A stretch of 64,000 nucleotides of DNA from [Flexibacter] sp. ATCC 35208 (GTDB taxonomy: Bacteria > Bacteroidota > Bacteroidia > Chitinophagales > Chitinophagaceae). Position 1 is the stretch's first letter; each line of letters opens with the position of its first letter. Below are positions 1 to 9,119 of this stretch, piece by piece. The translations under genes and the position numbers were made by a program. The notes under the pieces were generated by a model, which made no database searches, was not told the origin of the DNA, and worked only from the letters and a program-made list of their open reading frames with translations. The stretch spans positions 21,060 to 85,059 of the forward strand of contig NZ_MTKN01000032.1 of assembly GCF_001975825.1 (NCBI RefSeq), in the 5' to 3' direction.

Positions 1-299
1 GCGATCTTTTTTTAGATTGTTAATTCCCTGACCTGATATCTTCCGTCATCCCCTTATAAGAAAAAGGTACGCTCCACATTGCTCCGGAGGATCGGCAATC
101 GTTCATCTTCGTATTCAAAAGGCCTGCTATCTTGGGTTATAAATAGAATAGAATCTTCATTTCCGCTGCAAACTTAAAAAAAGAAAAACTTGTTCCTTGC
201 TACCGCAGGCCCAAACAGCGCATTTCATTCCTCCTTAAATATCACTCAAAAATAATTTCAATCATTATTCCCAAACCTTCACATTTAGATTTTATATAC
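1..299. other. Non-coding left edge
   Basis: I see no convincing gene, RNA or repeat in this AT-rich stretch. It is the upstream region of the small lipoprotein gene that follows. Confidence 0.5.
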
Positions 300-307
300 T
301 ATATTTG
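300..307 (+). promoter_or_regulatory. Putative Bacteroidota -7 promoter element
   Basis: The octamer TATATTTG matches the Bacteroidota -7 consensus TAnnTTTG. It lies about 55 bases before the lipoprotein start at 362. No clear -33 TTTG is seen at the usual distance, so this rests on the -7 match alone. Confidence 0.35.
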
Positions 308-361
308 ACCCTCCAATTTTAGCATATCGAAGGGCCTAATACGAACGTGAATTCTGAGACT

Positions 362-748
362 ATGAAATATACCATCCTTTTCGCATCAGCATTTATGCTA
401 ATGACGAGTTGCAGACAACAAGCGATAGATACTGCCAATAACGATAGTGTCTTCACCCTTGAATCCGCACCTCCCATTGCACAACATACCGATGATGCAA
501 ATGTGCTGAAAGTGTACGTCGAAAAAAACGGCACCATCTTCGCCAATGGCACTCAGGTCACCATCACCGAATTGGACAATCAATTGAAACAATTGAAGGA
601 AAAAAACGGCATTGTCTGGTACTCAAGAGACAATCTTTCTGACGATCCTTCCCGCGAAGCAATGGCTGCCGTCAACGAAATATTGCAATATGAATTAAGC
701 GTGAAGTTTTTCGCTGACAAAGAATTTACAAAAGAAGCTGATTTATAA
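362..748 (+). CDS. Small lipoprotein with ExbD/TolR-like periplasmic segment
   Basis: The product is 128 aa. The start at 362 is chosen over an upstream in-frame codon because it gives a clean lipoprotein signal: a hydrophobic run, then LMTSC with the lipidated Cys at residue 17. After a linker comes a segment (VYVEKNGTIFANG, then TITELDNQLKQLKEK) that resembles the beta-alpha periplasmic domain of ExbD/TolR, the energy-transducing partners of TonB/Tol systems. ExbD proteins have an N-terminal transmembrane helix with a conserved Asp; here that is replaced by a lipid anchor. No ExbB or TonB gene is adjacent. The ExbD resemblance is by eye from residue pattern only, so the role is unknown. The gene is convergent with the PAP2 phosphatase. 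Confidence 0.7.
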   Translation: MKYTILFASAFMLMTSCRQQAIDTANNDSVFTLESAPPIAQHTDDANVLKVYVEKNGTIFANGTQVTITELDNQLKQLKEKNGIVWYSRDNLSDDPSREAMAAVNEILQYELSVKFFADKEFTKEADL

Positions 749-767
749 CGCATGCAAGGGCGGATTT

Positions 768-1358
768 TCAATGAAAACCCGGGCGTATAAATCCTAAGGC
801 AAACGAAGTGCCTACACCCAATAAGGCGCCCGTAGCCACATCCGTAGGATAATGTACCCCCAGGTACATCCTGGAATAGCCTATCGCCGATGCCCATACC
901 ATGGAAGGCGCTATGATATACCATTTGGGATATGCCCTGGCCAGCGCCGTAGTAGCACTGAAAGCAGAAGAAGTATGACCAGAAGGAAATGAATAGGATG
1001 TAGGTTCGTACACTGCTTTCAGTCTTACATTACTTACAAAGGGTCTGGGTCGCTTTACAATCACTTTAATCAGCGTATTCAGAAGGAAAGTAGTCGCTGT
1101 ACTACTTGCAATATACAGGGCGTTCTGCTTCATGTCAGGATCGTTTTTAATTAACCCCGCTGTCAATACCACTACAGGTATGCCCACATCTACATAATCA
1201 TTCATATTGGAAATAGTGCGCCACATCTTTGTCTGCCCCGGCGTACGGTGAGCCGCCAGATCTTCGAGCACACGATCATCAAACTGTTGTAATTTTGATT
1301 GGGCAAATGTATCAGGGTGTAAAAATATTAACAATGCCGGAATGATGTACCATTTCAT
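768..1358 (-). CDS. PAP2-family membrane phosphatase
   Basis: This is a 196-aa phosphatidic-acid phosphatase type 2 (acid phosphatase/vanadium haloperoxidase fold) protein. All three signature motifs are visible: KVIVKRPRP, PSGHTSSA, and SRMYLGVHYPTDV, containing the catalytic His residues and phosphate-binding Arg and Lys. The N-terminus MKWYIIPALLIFLHPDTFAQS looks like a signal peptide with cleavage after Ala, which is why the start is set here and not at the upstream in-frame codon at 1430. Hydrophobic segments follow. Family members dephosphorylate lipids such as phosphatidate, phosphatidylglycerol phosphate or undecaprenyl pyrophosphate at the membrane; the substrate cannot be read from sequence. 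The gene stands alone. Confidence 0.9.
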   Translation of the reverse strand: MKWYIIPALLIFLHPDTFAQSKLQQFDDRVLEDLAAHRTPGQTKMWRTISNMNDYVDVGIPVVVLTAGLIKNDPDMKQNALYIASSTATTFLLNTLIKVIVKRPRPFVSNVRLKAVYEPTSYSFPSGHTSSAFSATTALARAYPKWYIIAPSMVWASAIGYSRMYLGVHYPTDVATGALLGVGTSFALGFIRPGFH

Positions 1359-1606
1359 GGGTACAAATGTAGTTATTTGGCATGAGGATATAATAAAACG
1401 AACATTCTCAGTAGTATATATCAATTTCAATTTTCTTAGAAAGAATCACCCGGCTCTCCCATGCAGTTGCCTGCGGCCGGCTTGACTAAATTCAAAATGA
1501 TTCACTACCAGATTCAGGACTTTATTTCAATTGTATATATAATAGAACTAATATTCTCAGACCTTTATTTCATATGCTGATAAACGAACCCAATATTCCC
1601 TCCCCC

Positions 1607-2191
1607 TTACTTCATTTGCTGATACAACAACACCAACACAATCAAATCCTTCAACTTATCCCTCAATATCGCCAACGCATACGTCAACTGATTCTCCACC
1701 GTCCGCTTACTAATTCCCAACCTCACCGCAATCTCCTCATTCGTCAGCTGCTCCTTCCTGCTCATCAAAAATATCTCCCTACACCTTTTGGGCAACCCTG
1801 CCAACGCCGCCATCAATCTCACCTCCAACTCTGCCTCCCGCAATTTATCCACTGCCGTATTCCGTTCTTCAGATTGTGATAGCAATTCCAGCGTATCTGT
1901 ATAAGTCACCCGCTGCTGTTGCTGCTGATGCGCCTTTCTATACACATGATAACGCGCTGCCGTGGTCAGATACGCTGGAAAAGACTGTATCTGCAACTGC
2001 GTCCGCTTCTGCCATAAATTGAGGAAAATATCATGTACTACTTCTATGCAGGTCTCCTGATCTTTCAGATGATGAAATGCAGTCGTATACACCCTGTACC
2101 AGTACCGGTCATACAAAAGCGAAAAAGCTTTTGTATGACCCTCCTGTATTGCCTCCCATAAATTTTCATCTGCCGTCTGATCATTAATCAT
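1607..2191 (-). CDS. ECF sigma-70 factor, FecI-like
   Basis: This is a 194-aa RNA polymerase sigma factor of the Bacteroidota FecI-like class. Region 2 is in the first half (AFSLLYDRYWYRVYTTAF, then a HDIFLNLWQKR segment) and region 4 near residues 125-180 (LPKRCREIFLMSRKEQLTNEEIA, with the HTH LGISKRTVENQL). A run of five Gln sits in the linker. Such factors normally act with a FecR anti-sigma and an STN-bearing SusC receptor. Those partners are encoded at 4506 and 5682 but on the other strand and beyond the GH5 gene, so the usual sigma-antisigma order is broken. It lies 59 bases downstream of the GH5 gene on the same strand and may be co-transcribed with it. Confidence 0.9.
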   Translation of the reverse strand: MINDQTADENLWEAIQEGHTKAFSLLYDRYWYRVYTTAFHHLKDQETCIEVVHDIFLNLWQKRTQLQIQSFPAYLTTAARYHVYRKAHQQQQQRVTYTDTLELLSQSEERNTAVDKLREAELEVRLMAALAGLPKRCREIFLMSRKEQLTNEEIAVRLGISKRTVENQLTYALAILRDKLKDLIVLVLLYQQMK

Positions 2192-2250
2192 AACAGAATC
2201 AAGATAGGAGTTTTCAACAAAAAATCATAATCAGTACAACCGACCACCTT

Positions 2251-4404
2251 TTAATTCCGGATAAAACTCCCCGTCACCGTTTTCGCCCCGTGAATGACCA
2301 CGAAATACATACCCGGTTGCAGAGCAGAGATATCCAGCGTTTGCTGTTGCCCTACTACCGACATCTTTCGTACACCTTTCAGATCGTATACGGTAATATA
2401 TTTCCCATTCACATCCACTCCTGAAAATTGAATGGTATTTGTAGCCGGATTAGGATAAATCACCAGTGAATTGTTGGCAATCCGCTTCATAAAAGAAGCC
2501 GGAATCTCCTCAGGATGCAGCACAAACTTTACCGCATCTGCAATCACATACCCATTTGCAGAATCATTTCGTATTAACACATTCCCGGTTGTCCCTGTTG
2601 CAAAATCATACGTACCTAAATATTTCCACACCCCATTATCTATTTGCTGATTAATGATGTAACTACTGCTACCACCTGAATAATTTACATCCACAGGTGT
2701 ATTGGAAGCTCTATTAGTGCCGGAAGACCATCGCATATACACATCATATGTACCTGCCACAGCCAGATCAGGAGAGTATCGCATACTCTTACCACCGGTA
2801 GCACCTGTATTCCCATCCACCATATAATTTGTACTATAATACCCCGGTAATGAAGTACTGCTGTTCCAGGTACCTGTTGCCACCGCTCCCGTATTATCCA
2901 CAAAAACGATATTGGCCGAAGGCATATCTTCCACCACATGTCCCAGTGCGCTCTCTACCGTAGCCACTGAGGATACCCTGTAATAATAAGTCACATCATT
3001 CGTCACATTGGCATCTGTATAAGTAGTGCCTGTAATGCCCGAAGCTATTAATGTATAGGGTCCTGTTGCTGCTGTAGCTCTGTACACATTGTAGCTGGTA
3101 GCACCTACGGCAGTTTTCCACCAGTTTAACTGCACCACCTGATTCCCCGCCTCACTTGTTAAGTACATGGGCAGGTCAGGTGCAAAACCGACAGGATCAG
3201 TAGTAGCCGAAACTTCCCCGCTATTGCCATACACATAATAATAAGTCGTATTGGCTGTTAATCCTGTATCAGAATAATTGGTCGTAAGCACTGTATCAAT
3301 GATGGTATAAGGTCCGCCACTTATGGTCGCACGCTTTAACTCACCTACTGAATCCGGAGGTAGCGCCAGATTAATAGCAGTAGGAGACACTCCATATGCT
3401 CTCAGATTGCCTGACTGTGGCTGTCCGGAATTCTGTGCGTCAATAAACCATTGCTGCATGAACTGCCCCTGATTCTCTCCATTCATCAGGTTCCAGCTCC
3501 AATCGAAATACTGCGGTTTCCAGAAGTTATCGAAAATATACCCGATCCAGCCTAATTCCGGATGCGCATCCATATAAGTTCTGAAAGGCGTTCCCCACGC
3601 AGTCGTTGTACCATGTGTCACCGCATCTGAATAACTACTGTTATCATTCCAGCCAAATTCCGTTACCATCACGGGAATGGTCTGCGCAGCCGTACCAAAC
3701 TTCGTATTCAGGTTAGCCGTTGTTGCTGCTCCCTGATTAGGATAAATATGATATACATATACCAGGTTCGCTCCCGTCATCGGACTTGCCAAAGCACTGT
3801 TTACACGCGTGCTCCATTGCGGCCCACCTACCAGGATAATATTTTTAGGCGCCACTGCCCTGATCGTATCAATCACTGGTTGTATATAACTCTTCCAGGT
3901 CGCCCATACATCCGGATTGATCGGTTCATTATATACTTCAAACAATACATTCGGTGTATTCGCATACTTTGGCGCCACATATTTCCAGAAGTTCATCACT
4001 AATACCTGCGGTATACCACCTGAACCATAATTAGAAACAAAATGCAGATCTACGATAACATACAATCCCTTAGCAATCGCCTGCTGTACATAAGGATCTA
4101 TGATATCAGCAAAACTCTGTGCCGGATCGCTCACCTTGGCACACGTCACCTGCAACCGTACAACGCGGGATTGCCAACCTCTGCCGGCATCTGCCTGCCA
4201 TTCCAGCATTTCGCTGATAGATTTGGTATTACAGGTGGTACATTCATTATTATGCTCCGGCGCCAGAATAGATACACCTCTCAGGGTAATATTGTTACCA
4301 ATGGAGTCTTTGATCCGGTTACCATCTACATGGAGCCAGGGTACCTGGGCAAGAACTGCAGAATAAAATGCAAGGAATAACCATAGTAAAGTTAGGGTCT
4401 TCAT
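2251..4404 (-). CDS. Secreted GH5-family glycoside hydrolase with T9SS tail
   Basis: The product is 717 aa. After a signal peptide (ending AVLAQ) comes a GH5-type catalytic domain: LRGVSILAPE near the start, VIVDLHF, the acid/base motif FEVYNEP near residue 160 and the nucleophile motif VTEFGW. Two fibronectin III-like modules follow (repeats of the YYYVYG and YYYRVSS type), then a golvesin/xanthan-lyase-like binding module (YSTNYMVDGNTGATGG, then RWSSGTNRASNTPVDV). The last ~75 residues are a Por-type sorting domain (SLVIYPNPATNTIQFSG, ending GSFIRN), so it should be exported by the type IX system and held at or released from the surface. GH5 enzymes cleave beta-1,4-glucans, mannans and relatives. 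The start at MKTLTLLWLF is preferred to an upstream Met. It is transcribed divergently from the FecR/SusCD genes. Confidence 0.9.
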   Translation of the reverse strand: MKTLTLLWLFLAFYSAVLAQVPWLHVDGNRIKDSIGNNITLRGVSILAPEHNNECTTCNTKSISEMLEWQADAGRGWQSRVVRLQVTCAKVSDPAQSFADIIDPYVQQAIAKGLYVIVDLHFVSNYGSGGIPQVLVMNFWKYVAPKYANTPNVLFEVYNEPINPDVWATWKSYIQPVIDTIRAVAPKNIILVGGPQWSTRVNSALASPMTGANLVYVYHIYPNQGAATTANLNTKFGTAAQTIPVMVTEFGWNDNSSYSDAVTHGTTTAWGTPFRTYMDAHPELGWIGYIFDNFWKPQYFDWSWNLMNGENQGQFMQQWFIDAQNSGQPQSGNLRAYGVSPTAINLALPPDSVGELKRATISGGPYTIIDTVLTTNYSDTGLTANTTYYYVYGNSGEVSATTDPVGFAPDLPMYLTSEAGNQVVQLNWWKTAVGATSYNVYRATAATGPYTLIASGITGTTYTDANVTNDVTYYYRVSSVATVESALGHVVEDMPSANIVFVDNTGAVATGTWNSSTSLPGYYSTNYMVDGNTGATGGKSMRYSPDLAVAGTYDVYMRWSSGTNRASNTPVDVNYSGGSSSYIINQQIDNGVWKYLGTYDFATGTTGNVLIRNDSANGYVIADAVKFVLHPEEIPASFMKRIANNSLVIYPNPATNTIQFSGVDVNGKYITVYDLKGVRKMSVVGQQQTLDISALQPGMYFVVIHGAKTVTGSFIRN

Positions 4405-4505
4405 AAAAGTGGAATTAAAGAGTGAAAACAAACAGTACTTAAATTTAAAAAAAAAACTTCAAAACTATGTGTGTGTCTTCCCCCCATTTGTCTCTTTATT
4501 AATGT

Positions 4506-5600
4506 ATGACCAGGGAAGAGTATCTCAAACTATATGAAAAGTATGATGCCGGACTTTGCAATAGCGAGGAACTGGAACTATTGCATGCTTACCAGGATGA
4601 TTTTGAATTGCTGAACCTACCCTGGAATCCTGCGATGGGAGAGGAGTCAGTGATAAAAGCACGTAGTTTTCCCCGCATCCAAAAGACCCGGATCTTCAGC
4701 ATACTTTCAGCAGCAGCGGCTATTCTACTGCTCATTGGAACAGGTCTTTTTTACTTCCTGCATCCTGCAAAAGAGGTAAAAACTACTGGAATGAGTATTC
4801 CACACATACTACCCGGTGGTACTCAACCAACGCTCACATTATCCGATGGTTCAGTTGTGACACTGGATAGTCTGCAAAATGGTACGCTGGCAAAACAGGG
4901 CAATACAACGATTACCAGTCACCATGGTCAGCTGACCTACGAAGGCGCCGACGAAAAAAACAACATAGTATATAATACCATCAATATCCCTAAAGGAGGT
5001 CAATATGCACTGGTACTTTCTGATGGTACCAAAGTATGGATCAATGCTGCTTCCACACTGAGATTCCCTGTTCGATTTGGAAATGAACGGATCGTAGAAC
5101 TCACAGGTGAAGCCTACTTTGAGGTGGCCCAACAACCGGCACACCCATTCAAAGTAATTACAGGACACAAAATGAACATCGATGTACTCGGTACCCACTT
5201 TAACGTGAACGCCTATGTAAATGAACCAAAGGGAATCGTATCTCTGATGGAAGGCAGCGTGAAAGTCAGCGATGCGCAACATACCTGTATCCTGAAACCC
5301 GGCCAGCAGGCATGGGCAGATAATGACCTGCGCGTGGCAGATGAGATGGATGAAGAACAGGTACTGGCGTGGAAAAATGGTCAGTTCCAGTTTGCCAATA
5401 CTTCTCTGGAACAGGTACTCCGACAACTGGAAAGATGGTATAACATAGAGGTCAGTTACAATCAGCTACCGGCCAAACACTTTTACGGAACTATCCCCCG
5501 TAATGTGGAACTGGCGCAGGTCTTAAATATGCTAACTGTTACCGGCGGGGTAACATTCTCAATGGAAGGTCACAAGTTAACAGTAACAAATGGAAAGTAA
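4506..5600 (+). CDS. FecR-family anti-sigma factor
   Basis: This is a 364-aa inner-membrane anti-sigma regulator. Residues 1-60 form the cytoplasmic sigma-binding part, residues 63-85 a single membrane helix, and the periplasmic part carries the FecR domain (NIPKGGQYALVLSDGTKVWI, then LTGEAYFEVA and LGTHFNVNAY) followed by the C-terminal DUF4974 domain (FANTSLEQVLRQLERWYNIE). It holds the ECF sigma inactive until the SusC receptor STN domain signals. It is 81 bases ahead of an STN-bearing SusC, the standard partner. The matching sigma is most likely the gene at 1607, although that gene is on the opposite strand behind the GH5 gene. Confidence 0.93.
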   Translation: MTREEYLKLYEKYDAGLCNSEELELLHAYQDDFELLNLPWNPAMGEESVIKARSFPRIQKTRIFSILSAAAAILLLIGTGLFYFLHPAKEVKTTGMSIPHILPGGTQPTLTLSDGSVVTLDSLQNGTLAKQGNTTITSHHGQLTYEGADEKNNIVYNTINIPKGGQYALVLSDGTKVWINAASTLRFPVRFGNERIVELTGEAYFEVAQQPAHPFKVITGHKMNIDVLGTHFNVNAYVNEPKGIVSLMEGSVKVSDAQHTCILKPGQQAWADNDLRVADEMDEEQVLAWKNGQFQFANTSLEQVLRQLERWYNIEVSYNQLPAKHFYGTIPRNVELAQVLNMLTVTGGVTFSMEGHKLTVTNGK

Positions 5601-5681
5601 ACGATAAGCAAATCAACCAATTTTTAATCAGCTGTAATAGCACGCCGGCGTGCTAAAGGACATTGCATTTTTATCAACCAA

Positions 5682-8600
5682 ATGATCATCGCTATGGCAT
5701 TTAGAAGAATTACCAGTAGCTGTCTGCTGCTGCTAGTATGTATCCTCCTGCAAATCCCGATCATGGCATCACCGCAACAAAGGATTGTGCTGTCAGTAAA
5801 GGATGCGCCACTCGAAAAAGTATTGAAAGAACTAACCAGACAAAGTGGTTACCATTTTCTTTACACCGCAGAACTCATGAAAGAGTCAAAACCCGTGACC
5901 TGTAACACGAATACATCCAGCATCGAGGACGTATTAAAACTTTGTTTTAACAACCAGCCATTATCCTATGATATTGTCGACAAAATGATCCTCATCAAAT
6001 CGAAGGAACATGACAAAAAGGAATGGATGATGGCCACTCCCGACCAGTTCACCATCAAGGGACAGGTGACGGACGAAGGTGGCGTACCACTACAGAATGT
6101 CACCATCAGTGTGAAAGGTAATACCAGTGTACACACCATGACAGATGCGAGAGGAAATTATTCCCTTACTGTCAATGATGAACATGCCGTATTGATCTTT
6201 TCATTTGTCGGCTATGGACGAAAAGAAATGTCCATTGCCGGCAAAGTCACACTGGATGTAACGCTACAGCCAGAGACAAAACAACTGGAAGAAGTAGTCA
6301 TTGCCTATGGTACTTCGAAAAATAAAAACCTGACCAATGCTGTGGCACAGGTCAAAGCGAATGAAATTGAAGACAGACCTGTGACCAACCTGACCAGCGC
6401 CCTTACCGGTGCAGCACCGGGTATACAAACAACGATTGGCGGTGGTCAACCCGGAGATGGACCAGATATCCGTATCCGTGGTTTTGGCTCTGTAAATGCC
6501 GGTAATGCGCCATTGTATGTAGTAGATGGTGCGCCTTATGACAATGCACTGAGCAGCATCAATCCTACAGATATCGAGAGTATCTCTATCCTGAAAGATG
6601 CTTCTTCTGCAGCCTTGTATGGAGCCCGCGCCGCCAATGGTGTGATCCTCATCACCACTAAAAAAGGGAAGAAGAATAGTATGCAGGTGAACGCCAATGT
6701 ATCACATGGCTTTAGCGCCAAAGCTTTCCCTGATTATGATAGAGTGACATCGAAAGATTATTATCCACTGGAATGGGAAGCCTATCGCAACAGCCTCGTG
6801 TATTCCAGTGGTTCCAGTGTAACAGATGCCAGCACCGCTGCTTCTGCCAATATCAAATCCGCATTGGGTTATAATCCCTTCAATGTAGCCGACGATCAGA
6901 TCGTACTCACTGATGGTACACTGAACCCGGATGCAAAATTACTATATGCAGACGATGTAGATTATGGCAACTGGAAACGCGCGCTGGAACGAAATGGAGA
7001 ACGTAGTGAATACAACCTCAATGTAAGCGGCGGTAGTGACAAAGGCACTTATTACATGTCTGTAGGCTATCTGAAAGATGATGGTTTCTCCATCCGCTCT
7101 AACTTTGAACGAGCTTCTGCCCGTGTAAATGCGACAGCTACTCCGAATAAATGGTTCCGCACCGGTGTGAACCTGGCAGGTACAATGGTATCATCCGATC
7201 AGGCAAATACCGGGAGTGGTCTCAACGAAAATCCATTTTATATCGCCCTGAGAATGGGCCCTATTTATCCTGTATACGAACACGACGAAGATGGTGCATA
7301 TGTAAAAGATGCTACCGGTCAGAAAGTATGGGATGCGGGTTCTGCGCGTCCCGTATTTACTGGCAGAAATGTATTGGCAGAAACAGTGTTGAATCAGAAC
7401 CGTCTGAAAAGGAATATGCTCACAGGCAATACCTTTGCTGAAATTACTATTCTGAAAGATTTCAAGTTGTCCACCAACTTTAGCAGTGCTGTGAACAACT
7501 ACCTATCCTCTGTCTATGACAATGCGGAGATTGGCGATGCTGTGGGTTCCGGTCGTTCATATCGTACTAACTCAATCACGACGACGACTAACTTTAACCA
7601 GTTATTGAACTACTCCAAAGAATTAGGACAGCATGGTATCAAAGTATTGTTAGGTCATGAAAATTACCGCTACGAATACAATTACCTGTATGGACAAAGA
7701 ACCAGTCAGATCGTAGAAGGCTCTACTGAATTAGACAATTTTGCGACGCTGGCCGATCTGAGTTCATATACCAATACTTATCGTACGGAAGGCTTATTCT
7801 CCCGTGTAGAATATGCGTATGCTGACAGATACCTGATGGCAGCGTCCTTTCGCAGAGATGGATCATCCAAGTTCTCTCCGGAAAACCGCTGGGGAAATTT
7901 CTGGTCATTGAGTGCAGGATGGGAAATCAATAAAGAGCATTTCTTCAAAGCAGACTGGGTAGATCAGCTGAAATTAAGAGCTTCTTATGGACAGGTGGGC
8001 TCAGATGATTTGTCAGGTTACTACCTGTATCAGGCATTGTATTCCGTAGGGTATAACAATGGATCAGAACCGGGTTTGCTACAATCGACTATTGCCAGCC
8101 CTGACCTGAAGTGGGAGTCCAGCAATAGCCTGGATGCGGCGATTGATTTTGCATTCTTTAAAAACAGACTCTCCGGTACGTTCGAAGTATTCAACCGTGG
8201 TTCCAGCAACCTCCTCTTTGATGTACCCTTACCTGTTACCTCCGGTGTGGAAACACAGGCAAAGAACATTGGTAGCATGTACAACAGGGGGATAGAGATC
8301 CAGTTGTCCGGCGATGTGATCCGTCACAAAGACTTTAGCTGGAACCTGGGTATCAATGCAACCACTTTCAAAAACAAAATCACAAAGCTGCCACAGGAAG
8401 AAATTATCACAGACAGCAAAAAGCGTAAGGTGGGTCATTCTCTCTATGACTTCTGGCTGCGTGACTGGTATGGTGTAAATCCTGCAAACGGCGCCACCCT
8501 TTACAAAGCGGATGCATTTGATGATGCAACGACCACTTTTGTCAATGACAAAGGAGATACGGTGACTACAGATCATAACAATGCCCGTTATCATTACGCC

Positions 8601-9107
8601 GGCAGTGCAATACCTGACATTTATGGTAGCATCACCAATACATTTAAATATAAAAATTTCAGCCTGCAATTCACCTTTATATATCAGTTGGGTGGAAAAG
8701 TATATAATGGAGAATACGCTACGCTCATGGGTTCTGGCACCACTTACGGTTATGCACTACACAAAGATCAGTTGAAACGCTGGCAGAAAGAAGGAGATAT
8801 CACTGATGTACCGCGTATGGACAATAGTCAGAGCAGTGCGTTCAATGCATCGAACAGTGATCGCTGGCTGATGAGTGGATCTTACCTGAGCTTAAAATCA
8901 GCTACGCTTGGGTATATGGTGCCAAAGCAGTTGCTGTCAAGAATTGGCGTGCGCAGTGCACAGTTCTATGTGTCAGGCGAGAACCTGTTTATGCTCACTT
9001 CCATGAAAGGGATGGATCCATCGAAGGCGTTTACAGGTGTGATCTCATCTACCTCTACTTATTCACCGGCACGCATCATTTCAATCGGTGCTAATTTTTC
9101 ACTCTAA
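5682..9107 (+). CDS. SusC/RagA TonB-dependent transporter with STN signalling domain
   Basis: The product is 1141 aa and sits in the outer membrane, where with SusD it imports oligosaccharides or peptides using TonB energy. In order: signal peptide (about residues 1-30), secretin/TonB short N-terminal (STN) domain at about 35-105 (LSVKDAPLEKVLKELTRQSG), carboxypeptidase-like regulatory beta-sandwich (GQVTDEGGVPLQNVTISVKG), plug with the SusC signature (IRIRGFGSVNAGNAPLYVVD; then SILKDASSAALYGARAANGV), and a long beta-barrel ending in a Phe/Leu-rich strand. The STN domain links it to the FecR gene just upstream, so transport and transcription should be coupled. SusD follows after 12 bases. Translation may begin at the second Met, four codons in. 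Confidence 0.95.
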   Translation: MIIAMAFRRITSSCLLLLVCILLQIPIMASPQQRIVLSVKDAPLEKVLKELTRQSGYHFLYTAELMKESKPVTCNTNTSSIEDVLKLCFNNQPLSYDIVDKMILIKSKEHDKKEWMMATPDQFTIKGQVTDEGGVPLQNVTISVKGNTSVHTMTDARGNYSLTVNDEHAVLIFSFVGYGRKEMSIAGKVTLDVTLQPETKQLEEVVIAYGTSKNKNLTNAVAQVKANEIEDRPVTNLTSALTGAAPGIQTTIGGGQPGDGPDIRIRGFGSVNAGNAPLYVVDGAPYDNALSSINPTDIESISILKDASSAALYGARAANGVILITTKKGKKNSMQVNANVSHGFSAKAFPDYDRVTSKDYYPLEWEAYRNSLVYSSGSSVTDASTAASANIKSALGYNPFNVADDQIVLTDGTLNPDAKLLYADDVDYGNWKRALERNGERSEYNLNVSGGSDKGTYYMSVGYLKDDGFSIRSNFERASARVNATATPNKWFRTGVNLAGTMVSSDQANTGSGLNENPFYIALRMGPIYPVYEHDEDGAYVKDATGQKVWDAGSARPVFTGRNVLAETVLNQNRLKRNMLTGNTFAEITILKDFKLSTNFSSAVNNYLSSVYDNAEIGDAVGSGRSYRTNSITTTTNFNQLLNYSKELGQHGIKVLLGHENYRYEYNYLYGQRTSQIVEGSTELDNFATLADLSSYTNTYRTEGLFSRVEYAYADRYLMAASFRRDGSSKFSPENRWGNFWSLSAGWEINKEHFFKADWVDQLKLRASYGQVGSDDLSGYYLYQALYSVGYNNGSEPGLLQSTIASPDLKWESSNSLDAAIDFAFFKNRLSGTFEVFNRGSSNLLFDVPLPVTSGVETQAKNIGSMYNRGIEIQLSGDVIRHKDFSWNLGINATTFKNKITKLPQEEIITDSKKRKVGHSLYDFWLRDWYGVNPANGATLYKADAFDDATTTFVNDKGDTVTTDHNNARYHYAGSAIPDIYGSITNTFKYKNFSLQFTFIYQLGGKVYNGEYATLMGSGTTYGYALHKDQLKRWQKEGDITDVPRMDNSQSSAFNASNSDRWLMSGSYLSLKSATLGYMVPKQLLSRIGVRSAQFYVSGENLFMLTSMKGMDPSKAFTGVISSTSTYSPARIISIGANFSL

Positions 9108-9119
9108 TTTTTCCGGCAC

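Noticed and set aside
1574..1879. 101-codon plus-strand ORF inside the sigma gene
   Set aside because: Antisense shadow of the ECF sigma; low-complexity Leu/Gln/His composition.
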